Shown: in pieces, positions 24,809-36,149 of the stretch
Numbering within the stretch: the first letter of the stretch is position 1
Layout of the letters: every line of letters begins with the position of its first letter
Assembly: GCF_009727055.1 (NCBI RefSeq)
Contig: NC_052352.1
Coordinates: forward strand, 29,272,930-29,336,929
From: Benincasa hispida
Lineage: Eukaryota > Streptophyta > Magnoliopsida > Cucurbitales > Cucurbitaceae
DNA: 64,000 nucleotides
Direction: 5' to 3'
The notes under the pieces: generated by a model
Database searches by the model: none
The model's input: only the letters and a program-made list of their open reading frames with translations
What the model was told of the DNA's origin: nothing
Program-made: the position numbers and the translations under genes

Positions 24809-25795
24809 TATCATTTCCATCATACCCTCGTATATGATTACTTAACTTTAATATACAATTTAATTTCTAAAATTATTGTCTCTTTTTAATTTGTTATTTG
24901 ATCGTTCAAACATTTTAACTTAGGTAGCTTTTACTTCCCACTTAATGAATGGGTAACAAATTTTATGATCCCATGATACATATTTTTGTTCACTCTTTTG
25001 ATCATTCTTTTTCTATTTTTTTCTCCTCTTGTGTTCCCTCTCGGAAAAAATTGATAAATTAAGATACTAACTAAACGAATATAAAATGAATTAAACACAC
25101 CATGTGATAGGTTTGCATTGAGTTGCCCATCTAAATGTAGATTAGTAGATAATACTTCATATCATGATTCAATTATCTAATCTGGTACTTGATAATAACT
25201 CAAAATAGTTTTTAAAATACTCATTTTTAAATAATCTTTATATAAAAAAAAAGATTAAATAATTATGATTTTTTCTGAAAATAACTTTTTCTTTAGTATT
25301 CCAATCAGTCTCTTAGGCTTATTGTTTTAATTCTAAACATACCTATACCAATGATGGTTTGATTCATACCGACCGAAAATTTAGTGGTTCCATTTAAAAA
25401 TTTGTCCATTTATGTGATTGTCTTCAAATTTTTAATTTTAGTTCTTACCATGTTGGCCTCTATTTGTGAAATTATAACACAAATTCTATGCTCGCAGAAA
25501 ATTCTTAAATATAAGGTTTTAGGACTACATGTTTAAAAAATATGCCAAATTGGCCTCTAACTATCGTAGATTTGCAGGCCAATTTTCTTGGAAGTTTGTT
25601 GTCTTCTCCCTACCCTAACCTTTAGGATTCTCCTCCATTGCCCCACTCCTCTCTTCAAACAAAATTCTTGCCCTAAACTCGAGCGGTTGCGACACCAACA
25701 CCACGACAATGCTCATTCACAATGATAAGAATAATCAACACCGTCCGCTAGGCTATTCATCATCCTCATTTTCTCCGAATCCTACCTACCATATC
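24809..25795. other. Intergenic AT-rich DNA
   Basis: No gene recognised. A slightly GC-richer patch at about 25600-25800 shows no convincing frame. Confidence 0.55.
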
Positions 25796-26325
25796 TAAAA
25801 CTCATTTGGGTTGGATTGAATTCAAATAAATAAAAACTTTATGAGTTAGGTCGGTTCATGAGTTCACCTAATATAACAAAAACCAATCTCAACCAATACT
25901 ATTAGAAGTTATTATTAACTTTAAAATATATTATTTTTGTTACTTATAATTCGATTATTTATATATGTATTAATTTTAGTTTTATTTAATTTCATTATTT
26001 TTTAATAGTTTGTTGTTAAAAAATTCTTAAAAATAGTTTCTTAACACTTTGAAATGAAAAATTTTAGTATATAGATTAAAATTGAGTTGCTAATCTTAAT
26101 TTAATATATGAAGATAATTAAATCAGATTTTTATGTATTTATGTTTTACTTCTTTTTAGAATAAATGTTTACATTAATGACTCGAACCAACCAAGCTCAA
26201 ATATTTCATGGTTGGGTTGGATTGGGTCCCTTTTTTAATAAGGGTTATTTGAGTGGAAGAAATTTACAATTCGAACAATTGAGTTGAGTTTAAGAAGTCC
26301 TTCACCCAACCCACGAACACCCTTT
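25796..26325. repeat. Dispersed GGGTTGG-type repeat, copy 2
   Basis: Homologous along its length to 1571-2075: same order of CTCATTTGGGTTGGATTG, TTCACCTAATATAAC, TATTATTAACTTTAAAATATA, TTAATATATGAAGATAATTAAA, ATATTTCATGGTTGGGTTGG and CACCCAACCCACGAACA. Visible substitutions and small gaps indicate old copies. Confidence 0.75.
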
Positions 26326-27449
26326 GCCATATCTATTCCCAACTCCTAAAAAAGAAGACTTCGTTGTATTAGGTAAGCAAGTTTGAAAGTAAAATAGCAT
26401 CTATTTAGACCTTCACTTGAACCTAACTGATTTGGTTCTAAAACATGATCCAACTAAGTGGTGGAAATTTGACATCGAAGCACGACGACGGTCAGATTTT
26501 GAGTGAGAAACGTGGCGGGCAGGTGGATCTAAGTAGTTGTGACAACTTTAAGGAGAAAATAACTCACAAAACATGGGCTTATGTCAAATGATTTTTGTAT
26601 AGTCATTAAATTTGACAATATCTCATAGACACTATCTATCTATGGTAGAAACGCACCAGCACACATTAATAAGATAAAAGAACACGTATATTTTAACTCG
26701 TGTATTTGTTGTTTAATCCGTGGGTTTGCGGCTATGAAACTATATATTCACTATTTAGTTCATTAAATGGTGCTAGAGGTGATAGGGTCGAATGAGTCCT
26801 TTATTTCCTAGAGGCCATGGATTATCATTTACTTGATCTGACAATGTGCAAACTTTGTATTTCAAGTTATATTAGGGCATGTAATTATTAATTGTTTTGA
26901 TATATTTTTTCAGTGAAGTTCAATTTTTTGTTTTCATAATGCAAACTTTATATTTTGATATAATTATTATTTGTATTGATGTTTTTTCAATGAAGTTTAT
27001 TTTTTCTGTTTTCATAGTAATTTTGCTTATATTTGTTGGTAGACATTGTAAAGCATATTTTGAGAGGGACTATTTTCACATTTCATACGATATATTTTTT
27101 TTCCCCTATTAAGTCTTCTTTTATTTTTGGCTATTCTGAATTATTAGATTACATTCTGATTACTTTATTTACCCTATATTTATTTTTTTTTTTTTATAAA
27201 ATTTTGTATTTAAATATTGTGTATAGAAAGGACATATCTATCCATAATTTCAAATAATTACCGTATATTTGAATTTAATATTTTATGTTTAGACATCTTT
27301 GAAATAGAAACTATGTTTAGATATTTTTAAAATTTTAACTTTAAAATTAGACATTTGTCCCGTGGCTCTTAAATTAAAACCAATTACTATGCTAATCTAA
27401 TCCATATCCAATAAGTTTTGATTTAATTTAAAAATTTGTTATTTTCACG
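26326..27449. other. Intergenic AT-rich DNA
   Basis: Frames at 26897-27257 are Phe/Ile/Tyr-rich translations of T-rich DNA and are not accepted as genes. No other signal. Confidence 0.55.
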
Positions 27450-28016
27450 TGGGGTGTACATGGGTTGGGTTGGGTTGGATTAAGGGTGTTTTTTGGACCA
27501 ATCCAAAAATTCGGGTTGGTTGAATTGACAACCCAAATAAAGTCTCTAACCCAAACCAACCTAACCCTTAAAATTCAGGTTGGGTTGGGTAGAGTTGTTA
27601 GGTTATAATTTGTTTTTTTCCTTTTTAATTAAAAATATGTAAATTTATATACAATACATGACTAATAAGTAAAATCTCATAAAATTCAAATGCTAAATAC
27701 CAATTATATCTAAGATATTTATTGTAAACTTCAAATAAAGACAAATATCAGAACAATTTTAAAATAATAATATTTAAAATTCACAAATTAATCAATACAA
27801 AGTAATCAAATTTTAAACAAAAAGAAATATATATAGCATATTTTAATTATATATATGAAATTCGGGTTGGGTTGAATCAACCCAAATTTTTTTTAACCAA
27901 CCCATGACCCAACCCAACCTAATAAAAATAGAAAAAATTTAATTCAATCTAACCCAACCGAACCTTTATATTTTGAATTGAATAGTCTGGATTGTTCGGT
28001 TATTTGAATACCCCTA
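27450..28016. mobile_element. hAT-like non-autonomous element (567 bp)
   Basis: Left end TGGGGTGTACATGGGTTGG; right end in reverse complement TAGGGGTATTCAAATAACC, a short imperfect TIR of hAT style. Flanks TTTTCACG (27442-27449) and TTTTCAAG (28017-28024) form a 7/8 matching 8-bp target duplication. Interior GGTTGGGTTGGG / CAACCCAACC blocks are inverted relative to each other. No transposase. Confidence 0.6.
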
Positions 28017-28169
28017 TTTTCAAGTATTTAATTAGCTGCTAGATGCTCTTAAGGAGCGGACTCGTTGGTGAAGACCTGCGGTCTCTCCCATATCAAAAGT
28101 CGTATTATTAAAATAATAATTAAAAACAATATTAATTAAAACTGTTTCAGTACGGCATGAAAAGCAAAC

Positions 28170-28254
28170 GGGGTGGTGGCGCAGTTGGCTAGCGCGTAGG
28201 TCTCATAGCTTAAGAGTTATCCTGAGGTCGAGAGTTCGAGCCTCTCTCACCCCA
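28170..28254 (+). tRNA. trnM-CAU: tRNA-Met(CAU), elongator, intron-containing
   Basis: 85 nt. The acceptor stem GGGGTGG pairs with TCACCCC plus discriminator A. The D-arm is GCGCAGTTGGCTAGCGC and the T-arm is GAGAGTTCGAGCCTCTC. The anticodon loop region holds CTCATA followed by an extra ~11-12 nt compared with a 73-nt tRNA, as expected for the short intron of plant elongator tRNA-Met. Internal A and B box sequences (TGGCGCAGTTGG and GGTTCGA-like AGTTCGAGCC) are intact, and a T-rich run follows at 28256-28264 as a Pol III terminator. Probably functional. Confidence 0.95.
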
Positions 28255-28679
28255 TTATTTTTTTCCTACTTTCTCCTTTTGTTTTTCTTTCATTGACTGG
28301 AAAGAAGTTGCTGAAAGATTTGACAAAATTATATTATTTTAGCATACTAATATGGAGGTTAAGAGATCATAATATAATAATATATGTTTAAACTCTTTCT
28401 TTTTTTTTTTTCCTTTCGTATAATAATTATTATTCAGCTAAACTCATTTTAGTATATATGTTTAAACCAGTTGAATTAGGTTTAGATTAACGAGAAACTA
28501 AAAACAACAAGATAGGATGTTCCCACCTCCGAAAATCAAAGCAAATCACCAAAATATATACAACCACGAACAAAGAAAATAAAAATAAAAACAAACCGAT
28601 ATTTGTTTAAATATTAAGCTAACACATTTCGTCCACAATACCTCCATTCATTTTTCAAACTTTTATTTAGAGAAAATAT
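28255..28679. other. tRNA 3' flank and AT-rich spacer
   Basis: T-rich Pol III stop signal directly after the tRNA, then AT-rich sequence with no recognised gene. Confidence 0.55.
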
Positions 28680-29090
28680 CTTTGATATCATGCTCACTTC
28701 GTTCTAACTTACCAACACTTGTAGTGACAGTATCTAGCAACAACAAGAAGTACAAATTAAGACACGTAACTTTAAATCAATTTATCGCGGAGTCGCAAAC
28801 CACGAGTATCATGCATATCTTTGGCTACACAGTCAATCAAAAGAGGAGTACCTCTTCCAACTATTTTATAACTATGTTAAATTCAACTAATAAAACTTTC
28901 ATAATCATGATTATACTCATGAATACTATAAACCTTAGCTTTTTTTAAAATACCATACAACATTTTATTACTGACATAATAATAATGTTTACCCAAAACA
29001 TACCAACAACTAGCCATACATTTTTTTAGTAATAAAAGCTTAGCACTTGAAGGTATTAAGTTTAATGATGGATCTCTCAATGAATCAATT
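28680..29090 (-). pseudogene. Degenerate coding relic of unknown origin
   Basis: Read on the - strand, 29080 down to 28883 gives a protein-like stretch with LRDPSLNLIPSSAKLLLL, ASCWYVLGKHYYYVSNKM and KVYSIHEYNHDYESFI. A shifted continuation has VGRGTPLLIDC and a Met-His-Asp-Thr-Arg-Gly-like run down to about 28740. Composition and residue patterns look like decayed real coding sequence rather than a random frame, but I do not recognise the family. The neighbouring downstream sequence is repeated in the intron-like region of the HSP20 gene (42000-42290), so this may be a dispersed repeat fragment. Confidence 0.4.
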
Positions 29091-29259
29091 TGATGAAGTA
29101 TAAATTTTATGATTAAACTTCACTAAAAAAAAAGTACATCTAACTTTTAGTTACGAGAAATTAGGGGTTCTACTCTAATAAATGTCAAAATTTGGATTAT
29201 TTACCTACATATTACGTTCAATGTTTGTACACCTCTTTACTCAAGAATCAACAAGATTA

Positions 29260-29297
<38 letters not shown>

Positions 29298-29733
29298 GTT
29301 CTTTAGAGCTTCAAACCTAATAATTGCCAACTACAGGATGATTCTTATGCTCGAGATTCATAATTTGTACATCTATAGTAATTGAAACATTTTCCTTATT
29401 CTATGATATCTTTTTATAATTTATAAGATGAAGATGATCATAATCTTATAATGTTGCCGATTATTTAACTCTATCATATATAGATTTAAATATTCTCATG
29501 TTAGAGTTGTCCTTTATGTTTTCTTTGCTACAATAAATGGGAGGATCATAGATTTTTTTTTTTTCTCTTTTTGTTAAATTTCATATTGATATTCAATATT
29601 TTATATATTTCAATTTCATATTTGCGTATTGAATTTTCAATTAATAATAATAAGAAAAAATAGTATATTTGAGATTTGTATGAATTTGATCCATGAACTT
29701 TTAAAATTAACAAATCTAATTCCTTAGATCTTG
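29091..29733. repeat. AT-rich DNA with poly-T and a dispersed repeat block
   Basis: About 29230-29430 contains CTCAAGAATCAACAAGATTACAT, GATTCTTATGCTCGAGATTC and ATAGTAATTGAAACATTTTCCTTATTC. The same blocks in the same order occur at about 42075-42225. A 30+ nt poly-T lies at about 29265-29296. Confidence 0.55.
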
Positions 29734-30023
29734 TTGAGTAACTATTTTATTTTTGGTTTTTGGTTTTTGAAATTAAGCCTATTTCTTCCTCATTTCTTAC
29801 CATGATTTGCATATTTAGTACAATGGTTGAATTTTTAACCAAATTCCAAAAACAAAAACAAGTTTTTAAAAACTATATATATATTTTTTTAGTTTCCAAA
29901 TTCTGGCTTGATTTTTTAAATGATCTGTAAAAAGTAGATAACAAAAGAAGAAATTTGGAGGTGAAAGTGATATCTATAGGCTTAATTTTTTTAAAAAAAA
30001 CAAAAAATCAAATGGTTACCAAA
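29734..30023. repeat. MITE-like repeat, copy 2
   Basis: Ends inverted: GAGTAACTATTTTATTTTTGG at the left, and GGTAACCATTTGATTTTTTG read in reverse complement at the right. Collinear with 10085-10372; no ORF. Confidence 0.7.
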
Positions 30024-30099
30024 CCAGCTTTTAGTTGTTGATTTTTTGGAATTCATAAATTTACGAGATACAAGATTGAAAGTTTAATATTCCATTAAA

Positions 30100-30600
30100 T
30101 ATAAAATTGAAATATATTTGTAATAGATCAATTAATTGTTCAAGAATTAAAATTGGTAAAAAAAAAACATATACAAAATTAAAAGTTTATATAAGCTTTA
30201 ACTCTGATGTATCATTCATCGTGGGAGTGGTGGACTTTGGAGTCATTGCTCGTAATTCTAATGATGAACCTATGATTTTGATGCAAAAAACTCTAAAGTT
30301 CATTGATATTGTCGAGCTTGTCGAGATTGCTACTCTCATAAATAAATTTATCGCTGAGAAGTAGGGGTTCATCCTTTATGAGTTGAAAAAGAAAGGATGA
30401 CTTTCTAGAACTTACTTGAAAATTTGGATTGTTTTAACAGAAAAGTACATGCCTTTATTAATGACATTCAAGTTTTTCATCGATGAGATTGTTGTTTGAA
30501 GCTTCTCATTTTATCCACGAAAATTATAATTCATTTGTTCACATTCTGACATCTAATATACGACGAACCAAACTTGAAGACCACCCATAAATTGATGTTG
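30100..30600 (+). pseudogene. Degenerate RNase H-like (RVT_3) relic, LINE- or gene-derived
   Basis: Frame 30187-30364 keeps the layout of plant RVT_3-type RNase H domains: a beta-1 strand with Asp (SFNSDVSF), FGVIARNSNDEP (normally GxGxVxRDxxG), then an ELVEIATLINKFIAEKGF helix (normally E.EA.A...AL..A.ELGF). After a stop, an FINDIQVF-like helix follows near 30450. The N-terminal active-site Asp region is present but surrounding acidic residues are lost. Too decayed to act as an enzyme. Such domains occur in LINE elements and as stand-alone plant genes, and I cannot tell which this was. Confidence 0.5.
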
Positions 30601-30631
30601 TTGTCTATTGATTTGATCTATCTTTTAGTTT

Positions 30632-31299
30632 GGGAAAATTTGCACAAGAAAACCTATTTTAAAGGTTCAAAATGGCAAATGACCCAAGTTTTAAAAAAAC
30701 TGTCAAATGACCATTTGCTGATGTCATGATCACATGAAATTATAATATTGCCCTTACTTTCTTGATTTGTTTTTCTTTTTCCTCTTCCTTTCTCCCTCTC
30801 TTTTATTATTCTGCTGCGTCTTCTTCTTCTCCAACTTCTTCTCCTCTATGCATCTTCTTCTTCTTTTCCGACACGATAAGTTCACATAAGCAACTTCAAC
30901 GCGACCAATTCCATGAACAAGAGTGAGAATGAGAAAGAGAATAGTGATTTTGTGAGTGAGGAAAAGAAAAGCGAAATCGATCTGAGCGAGACGGGCGAGA
31001 GGGGGAAGAAGATAACCCATTGTTCCATGGATGTTCGCAAATGGATCATTAACAAGAGGGAGAGCGAGTGCAAGATGTTTTTCTGCATGCTCTTGAGTAT
31101 ATTTTGATAATTTCATCCNATCATTAACAAGAGGGAGAGCGAGTGCAAGATGTTTTTCTGCATGCTCTTGAGTATATTTTGATAATTTCATCCGAATTTG
31201 ACATCAGCAAAGGGTCATTCAACTTTTTTTTTTTTTTTAAAAAAAACTGAGTCATTTAACATTTTTGGCCCAATTTTTGGGTCATTCATACAAATTCCC
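30632..31299. mobile_element. Non-autonomous MULE (deletion derivative, 0.67 kb)
   Basis: Left GGGAAAATTTGCACAAG... and right in reverse complement GGGGAATTTGTATGAATGACC form TIRs of roughly 120 bp, with shared CAAATGACC, TTTGCTGATGTCA and ATTGCCCTTA blocks. Flanks TTTTAGTTT (30623-30631) and CTTTAGTTT (31300-31308) are an 8/9 matching 9-bp target duplication. The TIRs belong to the same family as those of the 8-kb MULE at 33037. The interior is short, CT-rich on the left, and holds only a frame of uncertain meaning. It also contains an N-flanked duplication (see 31045-31193). Confidence 0.8.
31045..31193. repeat. Identical 74-bp duplication split by one N
   Basis: 31045-31118 and 31120-31193 are letter-for-letter the same (ATCATTAACAAGAGGGAGAG ... 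TTGATAATTTCATCC), with a single N at 31119. Best read as two overlapping contig ends joined without merging, so the true length is probably 75 bp shorter. The minus-strand 145-residue frame through it with an X is therefore an artefact. Confidence 0.9.
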
Positions 31300-31341
31300 C
31301 TTTAGTTTGCTTTTTCAAATTTTTATTACTTAAAAAAGAAA

Positions 31342-32936
31342 GGTTAAATTATAAAAAATGCCACTGAACTTTACATTTTGTGTCAAAAATATCCTTGAAG
31401 TTTCAAAAGTTTCAAAAATACATTTAAACTTTCAAAAAGAGTTCAAACAATACCCTTGCCGTTAGTTTTGGATGGAAACCATTAAATTTTTGTCTAAAAA
31501 ATACCCTTAAACTTTCAAAATATTTAAAAAATACCCTTAATTTTATAAAAGTTCAAAAATACATTCATCGTTAGTATTTGAACAAAAATTGTTAATTCTT
31601 CGTGACAAAAACGACTTTAGAAATAAAATAAATTAAAAAATGCTCCTATTGATTAATTTGTTTGAAGTTTTCTTAAATTCGAAAAACCAATTTAAAAATA
31701 AATTATATTGATATTTTCACTTTTTTCATATAGGTATTCTCATATTGCTCTCAAAATTTCCAATTCTTAGCTTAAGCCAATGTTCTCAACAACCAAAATA
31801 AAAACAAAAAATTTAAGTTAAAACATAAAATACCACAAAATTTCACAAAATTCCAAAATCACAATTTCCCCTTGAAACATACCAAAACAATAAATAATCA
31901 AATAAAAAAAGTATTCGACTATTTATCGTACATATATATAGTCTCATATTTCTCTTAATTTTCCAATTCTTAGCTTACACTAATTTCCTCAACAACCAAA
32001 GTATACCAAAACACTGTGACGCTGAAGGTCCCTCACAAAGCGCCTTAAAGAGCAAATTGGAAGATTTGCCTCTTCATGCACGCATATCAAATGGAGAGCG
32101 ATTCGTCGCCATAGGGCAACATTGCAACGTTTGCCTAGTAGATTGTTTCTATGAATGGTGTGGGGCACAATCGTCGTAGCACTTGCGCAACGTTGTGCTT
32201 CCCCTTGCTCGATTTCACCGTTTTGCCTCCCGTTGCTTACTAATTGCTCCATTTAAGCCAGAATTGCATCCAAAACGTTTTGACGACTTCTTTTGCTCGA
32301 TAGTTTATCTAAGAACTAAAATAAACATTAAGTTCCTAAGAAGGCAACATGATTTAGGCTAATACTTTTTTTTATTTGATTATTTATCGTTTTAGTATGT
32401 TTCAAGAGGAGATTTTGATTTTGGAAATTTGTGAAATTTTGTGGTATTTTGTGGTATTTTTTGTTTTAACTTAAAATTCTGGTTGTTGAGAAAATTGGTA
32501 TAAGCTAAGAATTAGAAAATTAAGAGAAATATGAGAGTAGTTATATAAAAAAAATGAGGATATTTATATAGTTTATTTTAAAATTGGTTCTTTTCAAACT
32601 TAGAAAAACTTCAAACAAATTGATCAGTAGGAGCATTTTTNTTAAGAAAATTTCAAACAAATTGATCACTAGGAGCATTTTTTAATTTTTTGAAGTCATT
32701 TTTATCACGAGGAATTAATACTTTTTGTTCAAATACTAACCGTAGAGGTATTTTTGAACTTTTATTAAGTTAAGGATATTTTTGAAACGTTTTAAAAGTT
32801 TAGGAATATTTTTGAAATAAAACTTTAACGATTTCCATCCAAAACTAACTATAAGGATTTTTGAAACTTTTGGAATTTTATTGACATTTTTTACCCAAAG
32901 TGTAAAGTTCAGGATCATTTTTTTTATAATTTAACC
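31342..32936. mobile_element. Long-inverted-repeat element (1.6 kb), probably MULE-like/fold-back
   Basis: Starts GGTTAAATTATAAAAAATG and ends with its complement CATTTTTTTTATAATTTAACC. The arms remain complementary for about 550 bp (31342-31910 against 32363-32936), sharing ACTTTACATTTTG, GTTAGTTTTGGATGGAAA, AAATGCTCCTA.TGATCAATTTGTTTGAAGTTT and CATATTGCTCTCAAAATTT..TTAGCTTA blocks. The spacer holds a GC-richer single-copy-looking patch (31989-32260), perhaps captured host DNA, not recognised. Both flanks are A-rich, so a target duplication cannot be read. An N sits at 32641 beside a near-duplicate segment. Confidence 0.7.
32641..32641. other. Ambiguous base at a likely assembly join
   Basis: A segment near 32608-32640 (CTTCAAACAAATTGATCAGTAGGAGC) recurs right after the N at 32642-32681 with one difference. 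The opposite arm of the inverted repeat appears to have one copy, so this may again be an unmerged overlap. Confidence 0.6.
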
Positions 32937-33036
32937 AAAAAAAAGAAAAAAGAAAAAAAGAATTCCATTCTAGCAACTTTTGTTCGAGCATTTCTTCGTT
33001 ATCATTTTTCCTCGCGTTCATTCCTTTTTGAACTTC

Positions 33037-33160
33037 GAAAAATTTGTACGGATGACCCAATTTTTGGGTCCAAAATGTCAAATGACCCATTTTTAAAAAA
33101 TAATGTCAATTGACCCTCTGCCGACATCATCGCCATGCAAAATTACATAAATTGCCCTTA
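33037..33160 (+). repeat. Left MULE terminal inverted repeat
   Basis: Reverse complement of 40887-41009 with scattered differences; begins GAAAAATTTGTACGGATGAC and ends AAATTGCCCTTAC. Confidence 0.9.
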
Positions 33161-33535
33161 CACCAGCCTCACGAGGTAAATCTTGCTCTCATCTGATTAA
33201 ACACTCTCGCTCTTGCTTGAAATTCTCTAGTTTGATGTGATTACTCGTCAGTGTACGAATGACTTGACAATTTTCACGAGGAAGCCTAAAATCAAATCAA
33301 TAATACCTAAACACAATACAATGGTGATTTCTTTAAACTCTAAACTCCATTTCAAAGTTGATTACTTCTCTGGTTTTCGACGGTGTTTTGTTGAGTGGAG
33401 ATTTTTCGAATGGGGATTTCCAAGACGAGGCTTTTTCAGAATGGAACAACTTTTTCAGTAAGGTGTTTCATTATTTTGAGTCTGTTTAATTATTTTTGGA
33501 AAAGTAGCATTACGAAATTTTGTATTGGGAAAGAG

Positions 33536-33690
33536 TAAGAAAGAGAAAGAGTAAGAGAGAGAGCAAGAGTAAGAGAGAGAGCGAGACTAAGAGAGAGTGA
33601 GATTATGAGAGAGAGCGAGATTATGAAAGAGAGCGAGATTGAGAGAGCGGGATTTTGAGAGAGAGTGAGATTGAGAGCGAGAGTACACTT
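33536..33690. repeat. GA-rich subterminal array (AGAGAGCGAGATTATG)
   Basis: Irregular GAGAGAGCGAGA(T)TATGA units in the left MULE arm just before the transposase start; complement of the CT-rich arrays near 36590 and 40200 and of bases 1-88. Confidence 0.85.
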
Positions 33691-33736
33691 CAATTGCTTG
33701 TACAACTTAATGACAAATGTTCTCTTGCTTTGTAGG

Positions 33737-36059
33737 ATGACAGAAAAGTGTCTACTTATTCGATATGGAGGTGATTAGGATGAGAATGAAAGTTCATATA
33801 TTGGGGGACAGTTGACAAGAATCATTGTGCCTCATACATTGAAGTATGAAGAACTTAAATCTTGCGTTTACAGGGTTACAAAACTCAGTACTTTAGAGTT
33901 TGATCTTATACTGAAAGTTAAATATAAACTTCAATTTGAAGTCCTTCCACAATGCATAAGAAATGATGATGATGTTTGCTTCATTCTTTTGCAAGAAGAG
34001 TTTGGTAGACTTCAGATAGCTGTAACGTTGAAATCTAACCAGGACGAAAATATTGGAATGAGGTTTGAAAATGTGAGTTATGATGATATGACTGTGGACA
34101 GACAATACGAGGAATCATATTAATTTCGTCGGGAAGAGGGTGATATTCCATTGTCTACCAACACTGTACCATCAACATTCAATTATATGGATTATGGTCT
34201 TTCAGTGGATGTGAATGAGCAACCAGTAGGATTGAATGAAATGGATCGTGATCATGGAGATGTGCGTCATTCTACAGCTTCAGTGGTTCAACCATCTGTG
34301 TCTTTAAGTCATTGGACAAAGTTGATTATGCCTGACACCTCTTCATCTAGAACAGAGGACGTTAAAGTTGGTCAACTATTTTTGAGCAAAAATGACTTGA
34401 AAATGAGATTATCTATTCTGTTCATCAACAAAATTTTGAATTTAAGGTCAGGAAATCAACCAAATCTCTATTCATTGTCAGATGTATTGGGGAGACATGT
34501 AAGTGGAGCCTTCGTGTAGTCAAAATGGAAGGGTTTGATATATTCAAGATCACAAAGTATTGTAGTTCGCACACATGTTCCATTGGAATTTTGAATCACG
34601 ACCATAGACAAGCAACTGCTATGGTTGTTGGTCAGCTCATTAAAGATAAGTTCACGGGAATAGGATGTATTTATAAGCCTTGTCATATCGTTGAGGATAT
34701 AAGGAGAGATTATGGCTTGAACATAAGTTATGATAAAGCGTGGCGTGCAAGGGAAACCACGTATGATCTCACTAAAGGTACTTCAGAATACTGATACTCT
34801 AGACTACATGCTTATGGAGAAGCGTTAAAAATAGAGAATCTAGGTACAGTTTTGGAGATCGAACTTGAAGATGAGGTGCATTTCAAGTATATTTTTATGG
34901 CATTAGGGCCTTATATTAGAGGTTTTGCAAGCTGTCGGCCTTGTATTATTGTTGATGGGTCACACTTGAAAGGAAAATACAAAGGCACCATGTTGGTTGC
35001 GGTTTCTATGGACGGGAACAATCAATTATACCCACTAACATATGCAATAGTGGACAATGAAAATGATCGATCATGAAAATAGTTTATGTCAAACTTGAAA
35101 TTCAGTATCGAAGAACCCGATAATCTGGTGTTTGTGTCTGATCGGATGGTATCTATCGGCAATGCTATTCGTGCATTTTTTCCCACGACATTTCATGGAT
35201 TGTGCACATGGCATGTAGAACAAAATCTGTTTACAAACTTTAAGGATAGTACGGTTGTTGGGATATTTAGAGATGCAGTAATGACATTTCGCATGACAGA
35301 GTTCCAGACAAAATGGGACGAACTCCGTAGTTTTCGAGACGGTGTTGTCACGAAATATTTGGAAGACATCAGTCTTCAAAGGTAGGCACGAGTTTACCAA
35401 ATAGAACGAAGATATGATAACATGACATCTAACAGTGCAAAGTGTTTCAATTCGTTAACTAAGGAGTATTGACTATTTCCCATAGTATGCTTGATTGAAC
35501 ATGTTAGAGGAATGCTCCAATCGTGGTTCTACGAACGGAGGAATTACTGGGCATCTCGAATGACATTGCACTCTAACTACTGTGAAACCTGATTGGCAAG
35601 TTAGGCCGATACACGCAGACGATATTGGGTGGAGCCTATTGATTGTTATCGGGTACACGTGCGAGATAATCGATTGGAGGGTACTTTCAATCTTCACACG
35701 AAGGAATGCAAGTGTAAGGAATTCGACTCACTTGGTATCCCGTGTTCACATGCAATTTTTGTTGCCAAGGAACGAAATATACCCATTAAAAGTTTTTGTA
35801 GTCAATTTTATACAGTAGACTCTTTAATGACTGCATATGCAGAGCTTATAAATCCACTTGGCCACATATGTGAATGGAAGAGACCTCCTGGATATGTAGA
35901 AAAGATTATCCTTCCTTCGAAGTTTGTGCCACAAGCCGATGACAGAGAGTGAGAAGAATACCATCCAGAGGAGAATTTCGCAGACAAATGAAATGTGGTT
36001 GGTGTGGGAATTATGGGCATAATCACCAAAATTGTACCGAACCACTTACAACCGTGTGA
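33737..36059 (+). pseudogene. mudrA-type MULE transposase relic
   Basis: Start ATG 33737 (MTEKCLLIRYGGD). A ubiquitin/PB1-like N-terminal region runs to about 34080. A MuDR N-terminal domain follows (about 34340-34780: SKNDLKMRLS, CKWSLRVVKMEGFDIFKI after a frame change, HTCSIGILNHDHRQAT). The transposase core has Asp in CIIVDGSHLKGKYKG (about 34945) and in VFVSDRMVSIGNAI (about 35136), with CTWHVEQN at about 35200. A SWIM zinc finger CKCKEFDSLGIPCSHAI lies at about 35709-35759, and a CCHC knuckle CGWCGNYGHNHQNC at 35994-36035. The stop is at 36057-36059. Stops at 33776, 35074, 35080 and 35383 replace what should be Trp, and 35470 replaces Arg, so most damage is C:G to T:A. Frame changes lie near 34430 and 35590. 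Confidence 0.9.
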
Positions 36060-36149
36060 TGTGCTGATGCCAGAGACCGTGACACAAACACCTTTCATCT
36101 AGTTTAGTTTGTAACTAACTTGTAACATTTCATTTGTTATAAATACCAT

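Noticed and set aside
26897..27257. Membrane-protein-like Phe/Ile/Tyr-rich frames
   Set aside because: Pure by-product of T-rich DNA; no start context, splice or family signal.
28021..28100. Second tRNA or snRNA upstream of tRNA-Met
   Set aside because: The GGAGCGGACTCGTTGG stretch does not fold into a cloverleaf and lacks a B box.
30754..31191. 145-residue minus-strand protein with internal repeat
   Set aside because: The internal repeat spans the N at 31119 and is probably an assembly artefact within a short MULE.
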